NCBI RefSeq assembly: GCF_900492205.1
Contig: NZ_UEYQ01000013.1
Coordinates: 30,511 to 94,510, forward strand
Origin: Ciceribacter sp. T2.26MG-112.2
Lineage (GTDB): Bacteria; Pseudomonadota; Alphaproteobacteria; Rhizobiales; Rhizobiaceae
Direction: 5' to 3'
DNA: 64,000 bases
In this document: positions 25,187 to 34,572 of the stretch, one piece after another
How the letters are laid out: each line of letters begins with the position of its first letter
Position numbering within the stretch: the stretch's first letter is position 1
Position numbers and translations under genes: made by a program
Notes under the pieces: generated by a model
The model's input: only the letters and a program-made list of their open reading frames with translations
Database searches by the model: none
What the model was told of the DNA's origin: nothing

Positions 25187-26866
25187 ATGGGTGAATTCAA
25201 GTCCGATATCGAGATCGCGCGCGCGGCGTCCAAGAAGCCGATCCAGGCGATCGGCGCAAAACTCGGCATTCCCGTCGAACAACTCGTGCCCTACGGCCAC
25301 GACAAGGCGAAGGTTTCGGCCGAGTTCATCCGCTCGCTGGAAGGGCGGCCCGAGGGCAAGCTGATCCTGGTCACCGCGATCAATCCGACGCCGGCGGGCG
25401 AGGGCAAGACGACGACGACCGTCGGCCTGGTGGACGGACTGAACCGCATCGGCAAAAAGGCCATGGTCTGCATCCGCGAGCCCTCGCTCGGACCCTGCTT
25501 CGGCGTCAAGGGCGGGGCGGCCGGCGGCGGTCATGCGCAGGTCGTGCCGATGGAAGACATCAACCTGCACTTCACCGGCGATTTCCACGCCATCACTTCG
25601 GCGCACAATCTGCTTGCGGCCATGGTCGACAACCACATCTACTGGGGCAATGCCCTCGACATCGACGTGCGCCGCATAACCTGGCGTCGGGCGATGGACA
25701 TGAACGACCGGGCGCTTCGCCAGATGGTCGGTTCGCTGGGGGGCGTCGCCAACGGTTTCCCGCGGGAATGCGGCTTCGACATCACCGTGGCCTCGGAAGT
25801 CATGGCGATCCTCTGTCTCGCCGCCGATCTTGCCGACCTGGAACGGCGGCTCGGCGACATCATCGTCGGCTACCGGCGTGACAAGAGCCCGGTCTTTGCC
25901 CGTGACCTCAAGGCCGACGGGGCGATGACGGTGCTGCTCAAGGACGCGATGCAGCCCAACCTGGTGCAGACGCTGGAGAACAATCCGGCCTTCGTGCATG
26001 GCGGTCCGTTCGCCAACATCGCCCACGGCTGCAATTCGGTGATCGCCACCAAGACGGCGCTGAAGCTCGCCGACTATGTCGTGACGGAGGCCGGGTTCGG
26101 CGCCGATCTAGGGGCGGAAAAATTCTTCGACATCAAGTGCCGCAAGGCGGGCCTTTCTCCGGCCGCTGCGGTGATCGTCGCCACCGTCCGGGCGTTGAAG
26201 ATGAACGGCGGGGTGAAGAAGGAAGATCTCGGTGTCGAGAATGTCGAGGCGTTGACGCGCGGCTGCGCCAATCTCGGACGCCACGTCGCCAATGTGCGGC
26301 GCTTCGGCGTGCCGGTTCTCGTTGCGATCAATCATTTCACCTCTGATACGGACGCCGAAGTGGCGGCGGTGAAGGAGTATGTCTCGCGGCTCGGGGGCGA
26401 CGCGATCGTCTGCCGTCACTGGGCCGACGGGTCGGCGGGCATCGAGGAACTGGCGCAGCGGGTGGCGGAGCTCTCCGATTCTGGCCAGGCCGCGTTCAAG
26501 CCGCTCTATCCCGATGCCCTGTCGCTGATGGAGAAGATCGAGACGGTGGCGTCGAAGATCTATCACGCGGCCGAGGTGACGGCCGCGAAGACTGTGCGGG
26601 ACCAGCTCGCGGTCTGGGAGGCGCAGGGCTACGGCCACCTGCCGGTCTGCATCGCCAAGACCCAGTATTCCTTCTCGACCGATCCCGCCTTGCGCGGCGC
26701 ACCGGAAGGGCATGTCGTCAATGTACGCGAGGTGCGGCTCTCGGCCGGGGCCGGCTTCATCGTGGCGATCACCGGCGAGATCATGACCATGCCGGGCCTG
26801 CCCAGCTCGCCTGCCGCCGAGCGGATCGCTCTCAGCGCGGAAGGGTTCATCGAAGGCCTATTTTAG
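25187..26866 (+). CDS. fhs: Formate-tetrahydrofolate ligase
   Basis: A 559-residue enzyme that makes 10-formyl-tetrahydrofolate from formate, THF and ATP. The ATP-binding loop '[24 protein letters not shown]', '[39 protein letters not shown]' and '[21 protein letters not shown]' are diagnostic and the length is standard. A GGGGGAG sequence lies 10 nt before the ATG. It supplies one-carbon units and may salvage formate released by demethylation pathways. Confidence 0.95.
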   Translation: MGEFKSDIEIARAASKKPIQAIGAKLGIPVEQLVPYGHDKAKVSAEFIRSLEGRPEGKLILVTAINPTPAGEGKTTTTVGLVDGLNRIGKKAMVCIREPSLGPCFGVKGGAAGGGHAQVVPMEDINLHFTGDFHAITSAHNLLAAMVDNHIYWGNALDIDVRRITWRRAMDMNDRALRQMVGSLGGVANGFPRECGFDITVASEVMAILCLAADLADLERRLGDIIVGYRRDKSPVFARDLKADGAMTVLLKDAMQPNLVQTLENNPAFVHGGPFANIAHGCNSVIATKTALKLADYVVTEAGFGADLGAEKFFDIKCRKAGLSPAAAVIVATVRALKMNGGVKKEDLGVENVEALTRGCANLGRHVANVRRFGVPVLVAINHFTSDTDAEVAAVKEYVSRLGGDAIVCRHWADGSAGIEELAQRVAELSDSGQAAFKPLYPDALSLMEKIETVASKIYHAAEVTAAKTVRDQLAVWEAQGYGHLPVCIAKTQYSFSTDPALRGAPEGHVVNVREVRLSAGAGFIVAITGEIMTMPGLPSSPAAERIALSAEGFIEGLF

Positions 26867-26947
26867 AGCCTGTCGCCCGCTTCCTGCGGTCTCCGGTCCG
26901 GCGCCTTGTCCTGTCTCCTGGGGCACGGACAGTCACGAATTAAAACA

Positions 26948-26962
26948 TGATCAGGTTATTCA
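26948..26962 (+). promoter_or_regulatory. Iron-responsive (RirA/IRO-type) operator 1
   Basis: TGA-N9-TCA, the core of the rhizobial iron-responsive operator, embedded in a longer dyad: AAAACATGA (26942-26950) and TCATGTTTT (26960-26968). It lies about 170 bp upstream of the haem-receptor start codon. The consensus is from memory of RirA literature; the palindrome is seen directly. Confidence 0.62.
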
Positions 26963-26974
26963 TGTTTTATATGT

Positions 26975-26989
26975 TGACTCGAACAATCA
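26975..26989 (+). promoter_or_regulatory. Iron-responsive (RirA/IRO-type) operator 2
   Basis: A second TGA-N9-TCA in tandem, 27 bp centre-to-centre from the first and sharing the TCATGTTTTATA right half. Spacing close to 2.5 helical turns suggests paired binding or overlap with the promoter. Confidence 0.58.
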
Positions 26990-27120
26990 TGTTTTATAGA
27001 TGGCAATGACAGGGCAGTTGCAGCCCTTCGCCACGTTTTAGACACACATTGATCCGGCCGGCCGTCGCGGGTGCACATCCGCGGCTGGGGAGTTTTGCGG
27101 CCGCGGATAAAGGGAATTTT

Positions 27121-29364
27121 ATGGGCTCGCATCCTTTCAGAGCAATCCTCATGACCTGCACCGCGCTCGTCGGGTTCATCCCGGCCCCGAGCGCGTTTTC
27201 GCAAAGCGCCACGGCCCAGCCGGCCGAGGAAACGCAGCTCCAGACCATCCTGGTCAAGGGCAAGCGCATCCCGGCCGGCTCGGCGGCGGACACGCCGCTT
27301 GCCACCGAGACGACGGCAGCCGAGATCGAGAAGAAGCAGATCACCAGCATCGACGACCTCGGCAATGCCACCGAGCCGGGCGTCCAGGCCGGCTTTGCCG
27401 GCGCGGGCGTGAACATTCGCGGTCTTGAAGCGGACCGCGTACTGACGACGATCGACGGCATTCCGATCCCCTATCTCGTCAACGACGCCCGCCAGGCCGG
27501 CGCGACCTCGCTCGGTTCCTCGACGCGGGCCGACGGCGGCATCGATACCTTCGACTTCTCCACGCTCTCGACCATCGACATCATGCGCGGCGCCGATTCG
27601 AGCCGTGCCGGTTCGGGCGCGCTGGGCGGGGCGATGATCCTGCGCACGCTGGAGCCGGAGGACCTGATCGCCGAGGGCGCCACATTCGGCGGCATGGCCA
27701 AGACCACCTATGACAGCACCGACAACTCGCTCGGCGGATCGGTCGCCATCGCCAAGAAGGTCGAGAACACCTCGGTCCTGTTCCAGGGCGGCTACAAGGC
27801 CGGCCATGAGCGCGACAACCAGGGTTCGGTCGGCGGAACGGGCGCCACCCGCTCGGAGGCCAATCCGGCCGACTTCGACCAGCACAACCTGCTGTTCAAG
27901 CTGCGCCAGGATTTCGGCGCCGGCCACATGATCGGGCTGACGGCCGAGCGCTTCCGCAAGGAAATCGCCACCGACCTCAAGACCGAGGAAAGCGCTGCGC
28001 GCAACTATTCCGAACTCGACGGCGACGAACTGAAGCAGCGCGACCGCGTCTCGCTGGACTATCGCTACGACGCGCCGGACCTGACCGGCCCGGTCGACAA
28101 GGCGGACCTGACGATCTACTGGCAGCGGGTGGAAACCAGCTCCGCCGTCGACGGCACGCGCGTCGGGTCGCTCGCAGGCCCGTGGTATCGCTCGAACGAG
28201 ATGGACGAGCAGTCGGTCGGCGTCGTCGGATCGCTGGCCAACCAGTATGATTTCGGCACGACACGCCATGACGTGACGATCGGCGGCAACATTTCCTTCT
28301 CGCAATACGGCCAGTACACGGCCGGCGAGGATGTTTGCGACACGGCGGCGGTTCCGCCCTATTCGTGCGCGTTCCACCACACCAACCAGTCCGACATGCC
28401 GGATGTCGACGCGTTGCGCGTCGGGCTGTTCGCCGACGACAAGATCTCGTTCGGCGACAGCGGCTTCAGCCTGACGCCCGGCATCCGCTTCGACTGGTTC
28501 GATTACCAGCCGCAGGAGACCGACGACTATCTGGCCAATAGCGGCTACGGTGCCGCCGGCCTGCCGGACGACCGCAGCGACTACCAGTTTTCGCCGAAGC
28601 TGCGCGCGGCCTATGAAATCAATCCCAAGGTCGAGCTGTTTGCCCAATGGGCCATGGGCTTCAAGGCGCCGAACGTTTCGGAGCTCTATCTCAGCTACTC
28701 GACGCCGCCGATGTATCAGGTGATCGGCAATCCCGATCTCGAATCCGAGACCAGCAATGGATTCGAGATCGGCGCCAATCTCGGCGATGCTGAGTTCGGC
28801 GGGCGGGTGACGGCCTTCTACAACAAGTACCGGAACTTCATCGACAGCGAGACGACCTACACCAATCCGAGCTTCCCCTGGGGTTCGACCACCTACGAAA
28901 ACCTCGACCGGGTACGGATCTTCGGCTTCGAGGCGCGGGCCCACAAGGTCTTCGACAACGGCTTCAACCTCCATGCCTCCTTCGCCTATGCCAATGGCGA
29001 GGACGAGGAGACCGGCGAACTCATCGACAGCGTGCCGCCGTTCAAGGGCATTGTCGGGGTCGGCTATCAGACCGAGACCTGGGGCACGGACCTGAGCTTC
29101 ATCGGGGTTGCCGCCGTGGACGAGGATTCGACCGCCGAGTTCCAGCCGGACGGCTACGGTCTCGTCAATCTGACCGGCTGGTGGGAGCCCGAGCAGATGA
29201 AGGGGCTCAGGCTCACCGCCGGCGTCTACAATATGTTCGACCAGGAGTATTACGACGCTGTCAAATGGCGCGACATCGACCTGACGTCCAGCGCCTCGCA
29301 GCCGAAGGATTACTATTCCGAGCCCGGCCGGACCTTCAAGGTTTCCATCACGCAGAAGTTCTAA
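27121..29364 (+). CDS. shmR: TonB-dependent haem/haemoglobin outer-membrane receptor
   Basis: A 747-residue outer-membrane receptor. A signal peptide (ILMTCTALVGFIPAPSAFSQS) is followed by a TonB-box-like 'TQLQTILVKGK', a plug domain ('GVNIRGLEADRVLTTIDGIPIPYLVND', 'GSGALGGAM') and a C-terminal beta-barrel ending in phenylalanine ('FKVSITQKF'). 'FRAPNVSELY'-like and 'NPDLESETSNGFEIG' motifs in the barrel place it with haem receptors such as ShmR. Upstream IRO-type boxes imply repression by RirA when iron is plentiful. No hmu/hem transport genes are next to it in this window. Confidence 0.87.
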   Translation: MGSHPFRAILMTCTALVGFIPAPSAFSQSATAQPAEETQLQTILVKGKRIPAGSAADTPLATETTAAEIEKKQITSIDDLGNATEPGVQAGFAGAGVNIRGLEADRVLTTIDGIPIPYLVNDARQAGATSLGSSTRADGGIDTFDFSTLSTIDIMRGADSSRAGSGALGGAMILRTLEPEDLIAEGATFGGMAKTTYDSTDNSLGGSVAIAKKVENTSVLFQGGYKAGHERDNQGSVGGTGATRSEANPADFDQHNLLFKLRQDFGAGHMIGLTAERFRKEIATDLKTEESAARNYSELDGDELKQRDRVSLDYRYDAPDLTGPVDKADLTIYWQRVETSSAVDGTRVGSLAGPWYRSNEMDEQSVGVVGSLANQYDFGTTRHDVTIGGNISFSQYGQYTAGEDVCDTAAVPPYSCAFHHTNQSDMPDVDALRVGLFADDKISFGDSGFSLTPGIRFDWFDYQPQETDDYLANSGYGAAGLPDDRSDYQFSPKLRAAYEINPKVELFAQWAMGFKAPNVSELYLSYSTPPMYQVIGNPDLESETSNGFEIGANLGDAEFGGRVTAFYNKYRNFIDSETTYTNPSFPWGSTTYENLDRVRIFGFEARAHKVFDNGFNLHASFAYANGEDEETGELIDSVPPFKGIVGVGYQTETWGTDLSFIGVAAVDEDSTAEFQPDGYGLVNLTGWWEPEQMKGLRLTAGVYNMFDQEYYDAVKWRDIDLTSSASQPKDYYSEPGRTFKVSITQKF

Positions 29365-29439
29365 CGATTTGATTTTCAGCAGCAATGACGGGGTGGCGCG
29401 GACAAGGCGCCACCTCATTTCGTCGTCGGTCAGTCTCCA

Positions 29440-30378
29440 TTACCGGCAGAAGCGGTAGCCGCTCTTGCGCTCGATGACGTCGAGATGCAGGTGGTCCTTG
29501 TGGGCCTCGTCGCTGCCGGGGGAGAGCACGGTGCTGAAGTAGAGGCAGGCGGCTGCGTTGAGGCTGCGCTGGAAGGCGGCGGGGAAGGTGCCGTCGTCCT
29601 GGGCGGCGCTCACCATCGGCACGGCGCCCTTGTCGAATTCGAGCGCGGCGATGTCTATCGCGTTGCCGTAGGCATGCTCGGAGATCTTGCCGGTCGCGGC
29701 GCTGTTGCGGTTGCGGCAGACATAGGCTGAGGCCTGCTGGATCGCCTTCAGTTCGCCCTTGTCGGCAAGCGCGATGCGGGCGGCGGGAATGATCGTCTCG
29801 CGCGTCAGTTTCGCCAGTTGCAGCGCCGTCTCGCAGCGGAAGGTCGCTTCGGGCGAAAGCCTGATGCCGGGAAGGATTTCCCGGACGATGACCGGATTGC
29901 TCATGCCGCAGCCCTCGCCGTCGTCGATCGGAGCGGCGGTTTCGAACACGGTGCCGAGCGTCTTGAGTTCGGCCTGGCAGGCGGCGAACTGCTCTGGATC
30001 TTCCGGCGCGACACGGATGGCCGCGGGCGCTGCGGGTTGCAGGCCGGGGACAGGCGGCAGACCGCGTGGTGGCGGCGGGGCCGGGGGCGGCGAACCGGAC
30101 GAGGGTGGTGATGGTGGCAAGCCTGGGGAGGGAGCCTCCTCCGGTTTTTCCGGCGGAACGATGCTTTCGGCCGGGGGCGTGGGTGAAGCGGGGGCAGGAG
30201 CGGGTGGCGGGACCGGCGCAGGTTGTTGCCCCACTGCGGGCTTGTCGGCGGGGGGCTTTGCGACTGGCTGGTCCGCCGGTGCGGGCGGCTTTTCGGTTGG
30301 GACCGGGCCTGTGGGCGGCAGGGCCGCGCTGGTGAGAAGGCCGAGGCCGATCAGGATGACTGCAAGCCGCTTCGTCAT
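29440..30378 (-). CDS. Extensin-like family protein (peptidoglycan hydrolase-type fold)
   Basis: A 312-residue exported protein: signal peptide (MTKRLAVILIGLGLLTSAAL), a long Pro/Ala-rich linker with repeated KPPA/PPAPAP motifs (about 22-110), and an Extensin-like_C domain with 'ATGKISEHAYGNAIDIAALEF' and 'AHKDHLHLDV'. The H...D...HxH arrangement is that of the zinc-dependent M15/LAS peptidases, so a D,D- or L,D-peptidase role on the cell wall is plausible. The proline linker would span the periplasm or cell-wall space. Confidence 0.85.
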   Translation of the reverse strand: MTKRLAVILIGLGLLTSAALPPTGPVPTEKPPAPADQPVAKPPADKPAVGQQPAPVPPPAPAPASPTPPAESIVPPEKPEEAPSPGLPPSPPSSGSPPPAPPPPRGLPPVPGLQPAAPAAIRVAPEDPEQFAACQAELKTLGTVFETAAPIDDGEGCGMSNPVIVREILPGIRLSPEATFRCETALQLAKLTRETIIPAARIALADKGELKAIQQASAYVCRNRNSAATGKISEHAYGNAIDIAALEFDKGAVPMVSAAQDDGTFPAAFQRSLNAAACLYFSTVLSPGSDEAHKDHLHLDVIERKSGYRFCR

Positions 30379-30547
30379 TCAGCCGCCTTTCGGTTGGATG
30401 GGGACGCTGCAACAACGCGTCCAGCGGAGAATGGTTGCGCCGATCTGCGGAACCATCGGCAGATTACGTGGGGCCGATCGCTGGAAAATAGCACGCCCGT
30501 GGAAAATCCCGTTGCGCGTAAATGCGGCCCACGCTATGAAATCGCTC

Positions 30548-30592
30548 ATGATCAAGTCGATGAACATCGGTAACTGGTGGTGGGCACGCTAA
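30548..30592 (+). CDS. trpL: trp operon leader peptide
   Basis: A 14-codon frame, [14 protein letters not shown], with three consecutive Trp codons, starting at 30548 (an internal ATG at 30560 is also possible). It matches the S. meliloti trpL peptide in length and in its WWWAR ending. A GC stem-loop with a T-run follows at 30633-30664, completing a transcription attenuator before trpE(G). Too short for normal gene calling. Confidence 0.88.
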   Translation: MIKSMNIGNWWWAR

Positions 30593-30632
30593 CGCGGCCT
30601 TTACCAGTCATGTCCAAAGACAAGTGACCCCA

Positions 30633-30664
30633 AAGCCGCCCGGAGAACCTGAGGCGGCTTTTTT
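30633..30664 (+). terminator. trp attenuator terminator
   Basis: AAGCCGCC (30633-30640) pairs with GGCGGCTT (30653-30660), followed by TTTT. Ribosome stalling at the Trp codons would favour an upstream antiterminator and read-through into trpE(G). Confidence 0.85.
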
Positions 30665-30713
30665 GTATTCAGGGCGCCTCGATCCGGGCCTTGAGAGACG
30701 GAGAAACGCAAGT

Positions 30714-32903
30714 ATGGCGACGATCATTCGGGACGATGGCGGAGAGACCTACGAGACGCGGGGCGGGATCACCGTCACGCGCGAGCGGCGCCCGACGCCC
30801 TATGCCGATGCCATTTCGAGCTATATCGACCGGCTCGACGAGCGGCGCGGCGCGGTGTTCTCGTCCAACTACGAATATCCGGGCCGCTATACCCGCTGGG
30901 ACACCGCGATCATCGATCCGCCGCTCGGGTTGTCCTGCTTCGGCCGCAAGGTGTGGATCGAGGCCTATAACGAACGCGGCGAAGTGCTTCTGTCGCTGAT
31001 CGCCGACAAGCTCGCAGGCGTCGCCGACCTGACACTCGGCGCGCGCACGGCGCGGCGTCTCGACCTCGTCGTCAACGAGCCGGACCGGGTGTTTACCGAG
31101 GAGGAACGCTCGAAGATCCCGACCGTCTTCACCGTGCTGCGCGCCATCACCGACCTTTTTCACTCGGATGCGGATTCGTCGATCGGCCTGTTCGGTGCCT
31201 TCGGCTACGATCTGGCCTTCCAGTTCGACGCGATCAAGCTGTCGCTGGCACGGCCGGAAGACCAGCGCGACATGGTGCTTTTCCTGCCCGACGAGATCCT
31301 CGTCGTCGACCATTACTCGGCCAAGGCCTGGATCGACCGCTACGACTTTGAAAAGGGCGGGTTGTCCACCAAGGACAAGTCGGGCGAGATCGCACCGGAA
31401 CCGTTCCAGCACACCGACACGATCCCGCCGCGCGGCGACCATCGTCCCGGCGAATATGCCGAGCTGGTGGTGAAGGCCAAGGAGAGTTTTCGCCGCGGCG
31501 ACCTGTTCGAAGTGGTGCCGGGGCAGAAGTTCATGGAACGCTGCGATTCGAAGCCGTCGGAGATTTCCAAGCGGCTGAAGGAAATCAATCCGTCGCCCTA
31601 TTCCTTCTTCATCAATCTGGGACACCAGGAATATCTGGTCGGCGCCTCGCCGGAAATGTTCGTGCGCGTCTCTGGCCGGCGGATCGAAACCTGCCCGATC
31701 TCCGGCACGATCAAGCGCGGCGACGATCCGATTGCCGATAGCGAGCAGATCCTCAAGCTCCTGAACTCCAAGAAGGACGAGAGCGAGCTCACCATGTGCT
31801 CGGACGTCGACCGCAACGACAAGAGCCGCGTTTGCGAGCCGGGCTCGGTCAAGGTGATTGGCCGCCGGCAGATCGAGATGTATTCGCGCCTGATCCACAC
31901 CGTCGACCACATCGAAGGTCGGCTGCGCGACGACATGGACGCCTTCGACGGATTCTTGAGCCACGCCTGGGCCGTCACCGTCACCGGCGCGCCGAAGCTC
32001 TGGGCGATGCGCTTCATCGAGGCGCATGAAAAGAGCCCGCGTGCCTGGTATGGCGGGGCGATCGGCATGGTCGGCTTCAACGGCGACATGAATACCGGGC
32101 TGACGCTCAGGACCGTGCGCATCAAGGACGGCATTGCCGAGGTACGCGCCGGCGCGACGCTGCTGAACGACAGCGATCCGCACGAGGAAGAGGCCGAGAC
32201 CGAACTCAAGGCCTCGGCGATGATCGCGGCGATCCGCGACGCCAAGACCGGTAATGACGGCAAGGCCAAGCGCGGCGTCGCCAAGGTCGGGCAGGGGGTC
32301 AAGATCCTGCTGGTCGACCATGAGGACAGCTTCGTCCACACGCTCGCCAACTATTTCCGCCAGACGGGCGCCGAAGTCTCGACCGTGCGCACGCCGGTGC
32401 CGGAAGAAGTGTTCGACCGGATGAACCCGGATCTTGTGGTGCTGTCGCCCGGACCGGGCAGCCCGAAGGATTTCGACTGCAAGGCGACGATCAAGAAGGC
32501 GCGCGCCCGCAATCTGCCGATCTTCGGCGTCTGCCTGGGCTTGCAGGCGCTCGCCGAAGCCTATGGCGGGGAACTGCGCCAGCTTGCGGTGCCGATGCAC
32601 GGCAAGCCGTCGCGCATCCGCGTGCTGGAACCCGGCCTCGTCTTCTCCGGCCTCGGCAAGGAAGTGACCGTCGGCCGCTATCACTCGATCTTCGCCGACC
32701 CGGCGACGCTCGACCGCGATTTCATGATCACGGCCGAAAGCGAGGACGGCACGATCATGGGCATCGAGCACACCAAGGAACCGGTGGCCGCCGTGCAGTT
32801 CCACCCGGAATCGATCATGACGCTCGGCCACGATGCCGGCATGCGGATGATCGAGAACGTGGTGGCGCATCTGGCAAGACGGGCGAAGGTGAAGGCGGCA
32901 TAA
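30714..32903 (+). CDS. trpE(G): Anthranilate synthase, fused TrpE-TrpG
   Basis: A 729-residue fusion typical of rhizobia that converts chorismate and glutamine to anthranilate. The TrpE part (to about residue 520) has '[15 protein letters not shown]', '[52 protein letters not shown]' and '[16 protein letters not shown]'. The TrpG glutaminase (about 530-729) has nucleophile Cys in '[15 protein letters not shown]' and the His-Glu pair in '[10 protein letters not shown]'. Expression is set by the trpL attenuator upstream. Start at 30714 after a GGAG. Confidence 0.96.
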   Translation: MATIIRDDGGETYETRGGITVTRERRPTPYADAISSYIDRLDERRGAVFSSNYEYPGRYTRWDTAIIDPPLGLSCFGRKVWIEAYNERGEVLLSLIADKLAGVADLTLGARTARRLDLVVNEPDRVFTEEERSKIPTVFTVLRAITDLFHSDADSSIGLFGAFGYDLAFQFDAIKLSLARPEDQRDMVLFLPDEILVVDHYSAKAWIDRYDFEKGGLSTKDKSGEIAPEPFQHTDTIPPRGDHRPGEYAELVVKAKESFRRGDLFEVVPGQKFMERCDSKPSEISKRLKEINPSPYSFFINLGHQEYLVGASPEMFVRVSGRRIETCPISGTIKRGDDPIADSEQILKLLNSKKDESELTMCSDVDRNDKSRVCEPGSVKVIGRRQIEMYSRLIHTVDHIEGRLRDDMDAFDGFLSHAWAVTVTGAPKLWAMRFIEAHEKSPRAWYGGAIGMVGFNGDMNTGLTLRTVRIKDGIAEVRAGATLLNDSDPHEEEAETELKASAMIAAIRDAKTGNDGKAKRGVAKVGQGVKILLVDHEDSFVHTLANYFRQTGAEVSTVRTPVPEEVFDRMNPDLVVLSPGPGSPKDFDCKATIKKARARNLPIFGVCLGLQALAEAYGGELRQLAVPMHGKPSRIRVLEPGLVFSGLGKEVTVGRYHSIFADPATLDRDFMITAESEDGTIMGIEHTKEPVAAVQFHPESIMTLGHDAGMRMIENVVAHLARRAKVKAA

Positions 32904-32957
32904 GCGCGTCCCGGCTTTGACAAGGCGGGTCAGTTCGTCCATAGGATCAACCAACGA

Positions 32958-32990
32958 CCGTCCGCGTCTCGAACGCGGGCGGTTTTGCGT
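32958..32990 (+). terminator. Terminator of trpE(G)
   Basis: CCGTCCGCG (32958-32966) and CGCGGGCGG (32974-32982) form a 9-bp stem (one G-T pair) followed by TTTTGCGTTTT. Confidence 0.78.
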
Positions 32991-33041
32991 TTTGGCGGGT
33001 GAGTTTCTGCAATTCGCTCGCATCTGCAAGGATACACAGTG

Positions 33042-33968
33042 ATGACCGATCAGGGCAACGGGATCGTCGCGCGGCTTGCCTTCTGGGGTATTCCGCTGGC
33101 GTTCGGGGTGATGGGGCTGAAGCTCGTCGCCTGGTGGGTGACCGGCTCGGTGGCGCTTTTGTCGGACGGGCTGGAATCGACCGTCAACGTGGTCGCCGCC
33201 TTTATTGCCTATTTCGTCATCCGCTATGCGCGGAAGCCGGCCGATGACGACCACCCCTATGGCCACCACAAGGCGGAGTACCTGTCGGCGGTTCTCGAGG
33301 GTGTACTGATCGTCATCGCGGCCCTGCTCATCATCCGCGAGGCGGTCGGAGCGCTTGCCGATCCGCAGCTGCTCGATGCGCCGGTGCTGGGGCTTGCGAT
33401 CAACGGCGTGGCCGGGCTGATCAACCTGGTCTGGGCCCGGGCCCTGATCCGCATCGGCCGGACACATCGGTCGCCGGCGCTTGCGGCCGATGGTCATCAC
33501 ATCATGTCGGACGTGGTGACCTCGGCGGGCGTGTTCGTCGGCCTGGTGTTGGTGGTCGTCACCGGCTATGCGATCCTCGATCCGGTGCTCGCCATCCTCG
33601 TCGCCATCAACATCATCTACCAGGGCTGGAAGGTGATCTCGCATTCTGTGGCTGGGCTGATGGACAAGGCGGTCGAGCCGGAAGAAGAGGCGGCGATCAA
33701 GGCGGCGATCGCGCAAAATTCGGCCGGCTCGCTCGATGTGCATTACTTGCGCACGCGGCGCGGCGGGGCCGTCACCTTCGTCGCCTTCGATCTCGTCGTC
33801 CCCGGCAACATGCCCGTCAGCGAGGCGCACAAGATCTGCGACCGGCTCGAGGCCGCCGTCAAGGCGGTGCTTCCGGGCGGCCGCGTCACCATTCATGTCG
33901 AGCCCGAAAGCGAAACGGCGCATGGCGTCCGGGTCGGGGTCGGGGCTAAAGCCAAGGAGCAGAATTGA
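33042..33968 (+). CDS. Cation diffusion facilitator (CDF) family efflux protein
   Basis: A 308-residue protein with six predicted membrane segments and a cytoplasmic C-terminal domain. Metal-site signatures are visible: '[16 protein letters not shown]', '[14 protein letters not shown]' and '[16 protein letters not shown]'. CDF proteins export Zn, Fe, Mn, Cd or Co in exchange for protons; the metal is not determined. The start is ATG 33042 (a GTG at 33039 is possible) after AAGGA. The stop overlaps queF as ATGA, so the two are co-translated although their functions are unrelated. Confidence 0.9.
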   Translation: MTDQGNGIVARLAFWGIPLAFGVMGLKLVAWWVTGSVALLSDGLESTVNVVAAFIAYFVIRYARKPADDDHPYGHHKAEYLSAVLEGVLIVIAALLIIREAVGALADPQLLDAPVLGLAINGVAGLINLVWARALIRIGRTHRSPALAADGHHIMSDVVTSAGVFVGLVLVVVTGYAILDPVLAILVAINIIYQGWKVISHSVAGLMDKAVEPEEEAAIKAAIAQNSAGSLDVHYLRTRRGGAVTFVAFDLVVPGNMPVSEAHKICDRLEAAVKAVLPGGRVTIHVEPESETAHGVRVGVGAKAKEQN

Positions 33969-34432
33969 TGAGCAAGACCGATGTCAGCGGACTGTCGCAG
34001 CTCGGCCAGAATGTCGAGGCCCCGACCAGTCCGGAGACGGCCGTGCTGGAGCGCGTGCCGAACGGCAATGCCGGCACAGACTATGTCGTGCGCTTCACCG
34101 CGCCGGAATTCACCTCGCTCTGCCCGATGACCGGCCAGCCGGATTTCGCCCATATCGTCATCGACTATATTCCCGGCGACTGGCTGGTCGAATCCAAGTC
34201 GCTGAAACTCTTCCTGTTTTCCTTCCGCAATCACGGTGCCTTCCACGAGGACTGCTCGATCTACATCGCCAAGCGGCTGGTCGACCTGCTTGATCCGAAG
34301 TGGCTGAGGATCGGCGCCTACTGGTATCCGCGCGGCGGCATTCCGATCGATGTCTTCTGGCAGACCGGGGCGCCACCGGAGGGCGTGTGGTTGCCTGAGC
34401 AAGGGGTTTCGACCTATCGCGGACGGGGCTGA
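33968..34432 (+). CDS. queF: NADPH-dependent 7-cyano-7-deazaguanine reductase
   Basis: A 154-residue type I (unimodular) QueF of the tunnelling fold. It reduces preQ0 to preQ1 in queuosine biosynthesis. Catalytic Cys52 in '[12 protein letters not shown]', Asp59, and the QueF signature '[20 protein letters not shown]' are present. queC, queD and queE are not in this window. Confidence 0.95.
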   Translation: MSKTDVSGLSQLGQNVEAPTSPETAVLERVPNGNAGTDYVVRFTAPEFTSLCPMTGQPDFAHIVIDYIPGDWLVESKSLKLFLFSFRNHGAFHEDCSIYIAKRLVDLLDPKWLRIGAYWYPRGGIPIDVFWQTGAPPEGVWLPEQGVSTYRGRG

Positions 34433-34572
34433 CGGGGGCTCCACCATCTTGTGGAAAAGGGCGTCGTCGGAGCCGAAAGTCTAAACCTTAATGGATCGGA
34501 AACCTTACCGGGAAGCACAGTATTAAGGCGAATGTGCCATTTGTTCAGCATATGAACAGAGGCTCACATATC

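Noticed and set aside
30669..33923. Minus-strand open frame opposite trpE(G) and the CDF gene
   Set aside because: It spans two unrelated plus-strand genes and a terminator, so it cannot be a real gene.
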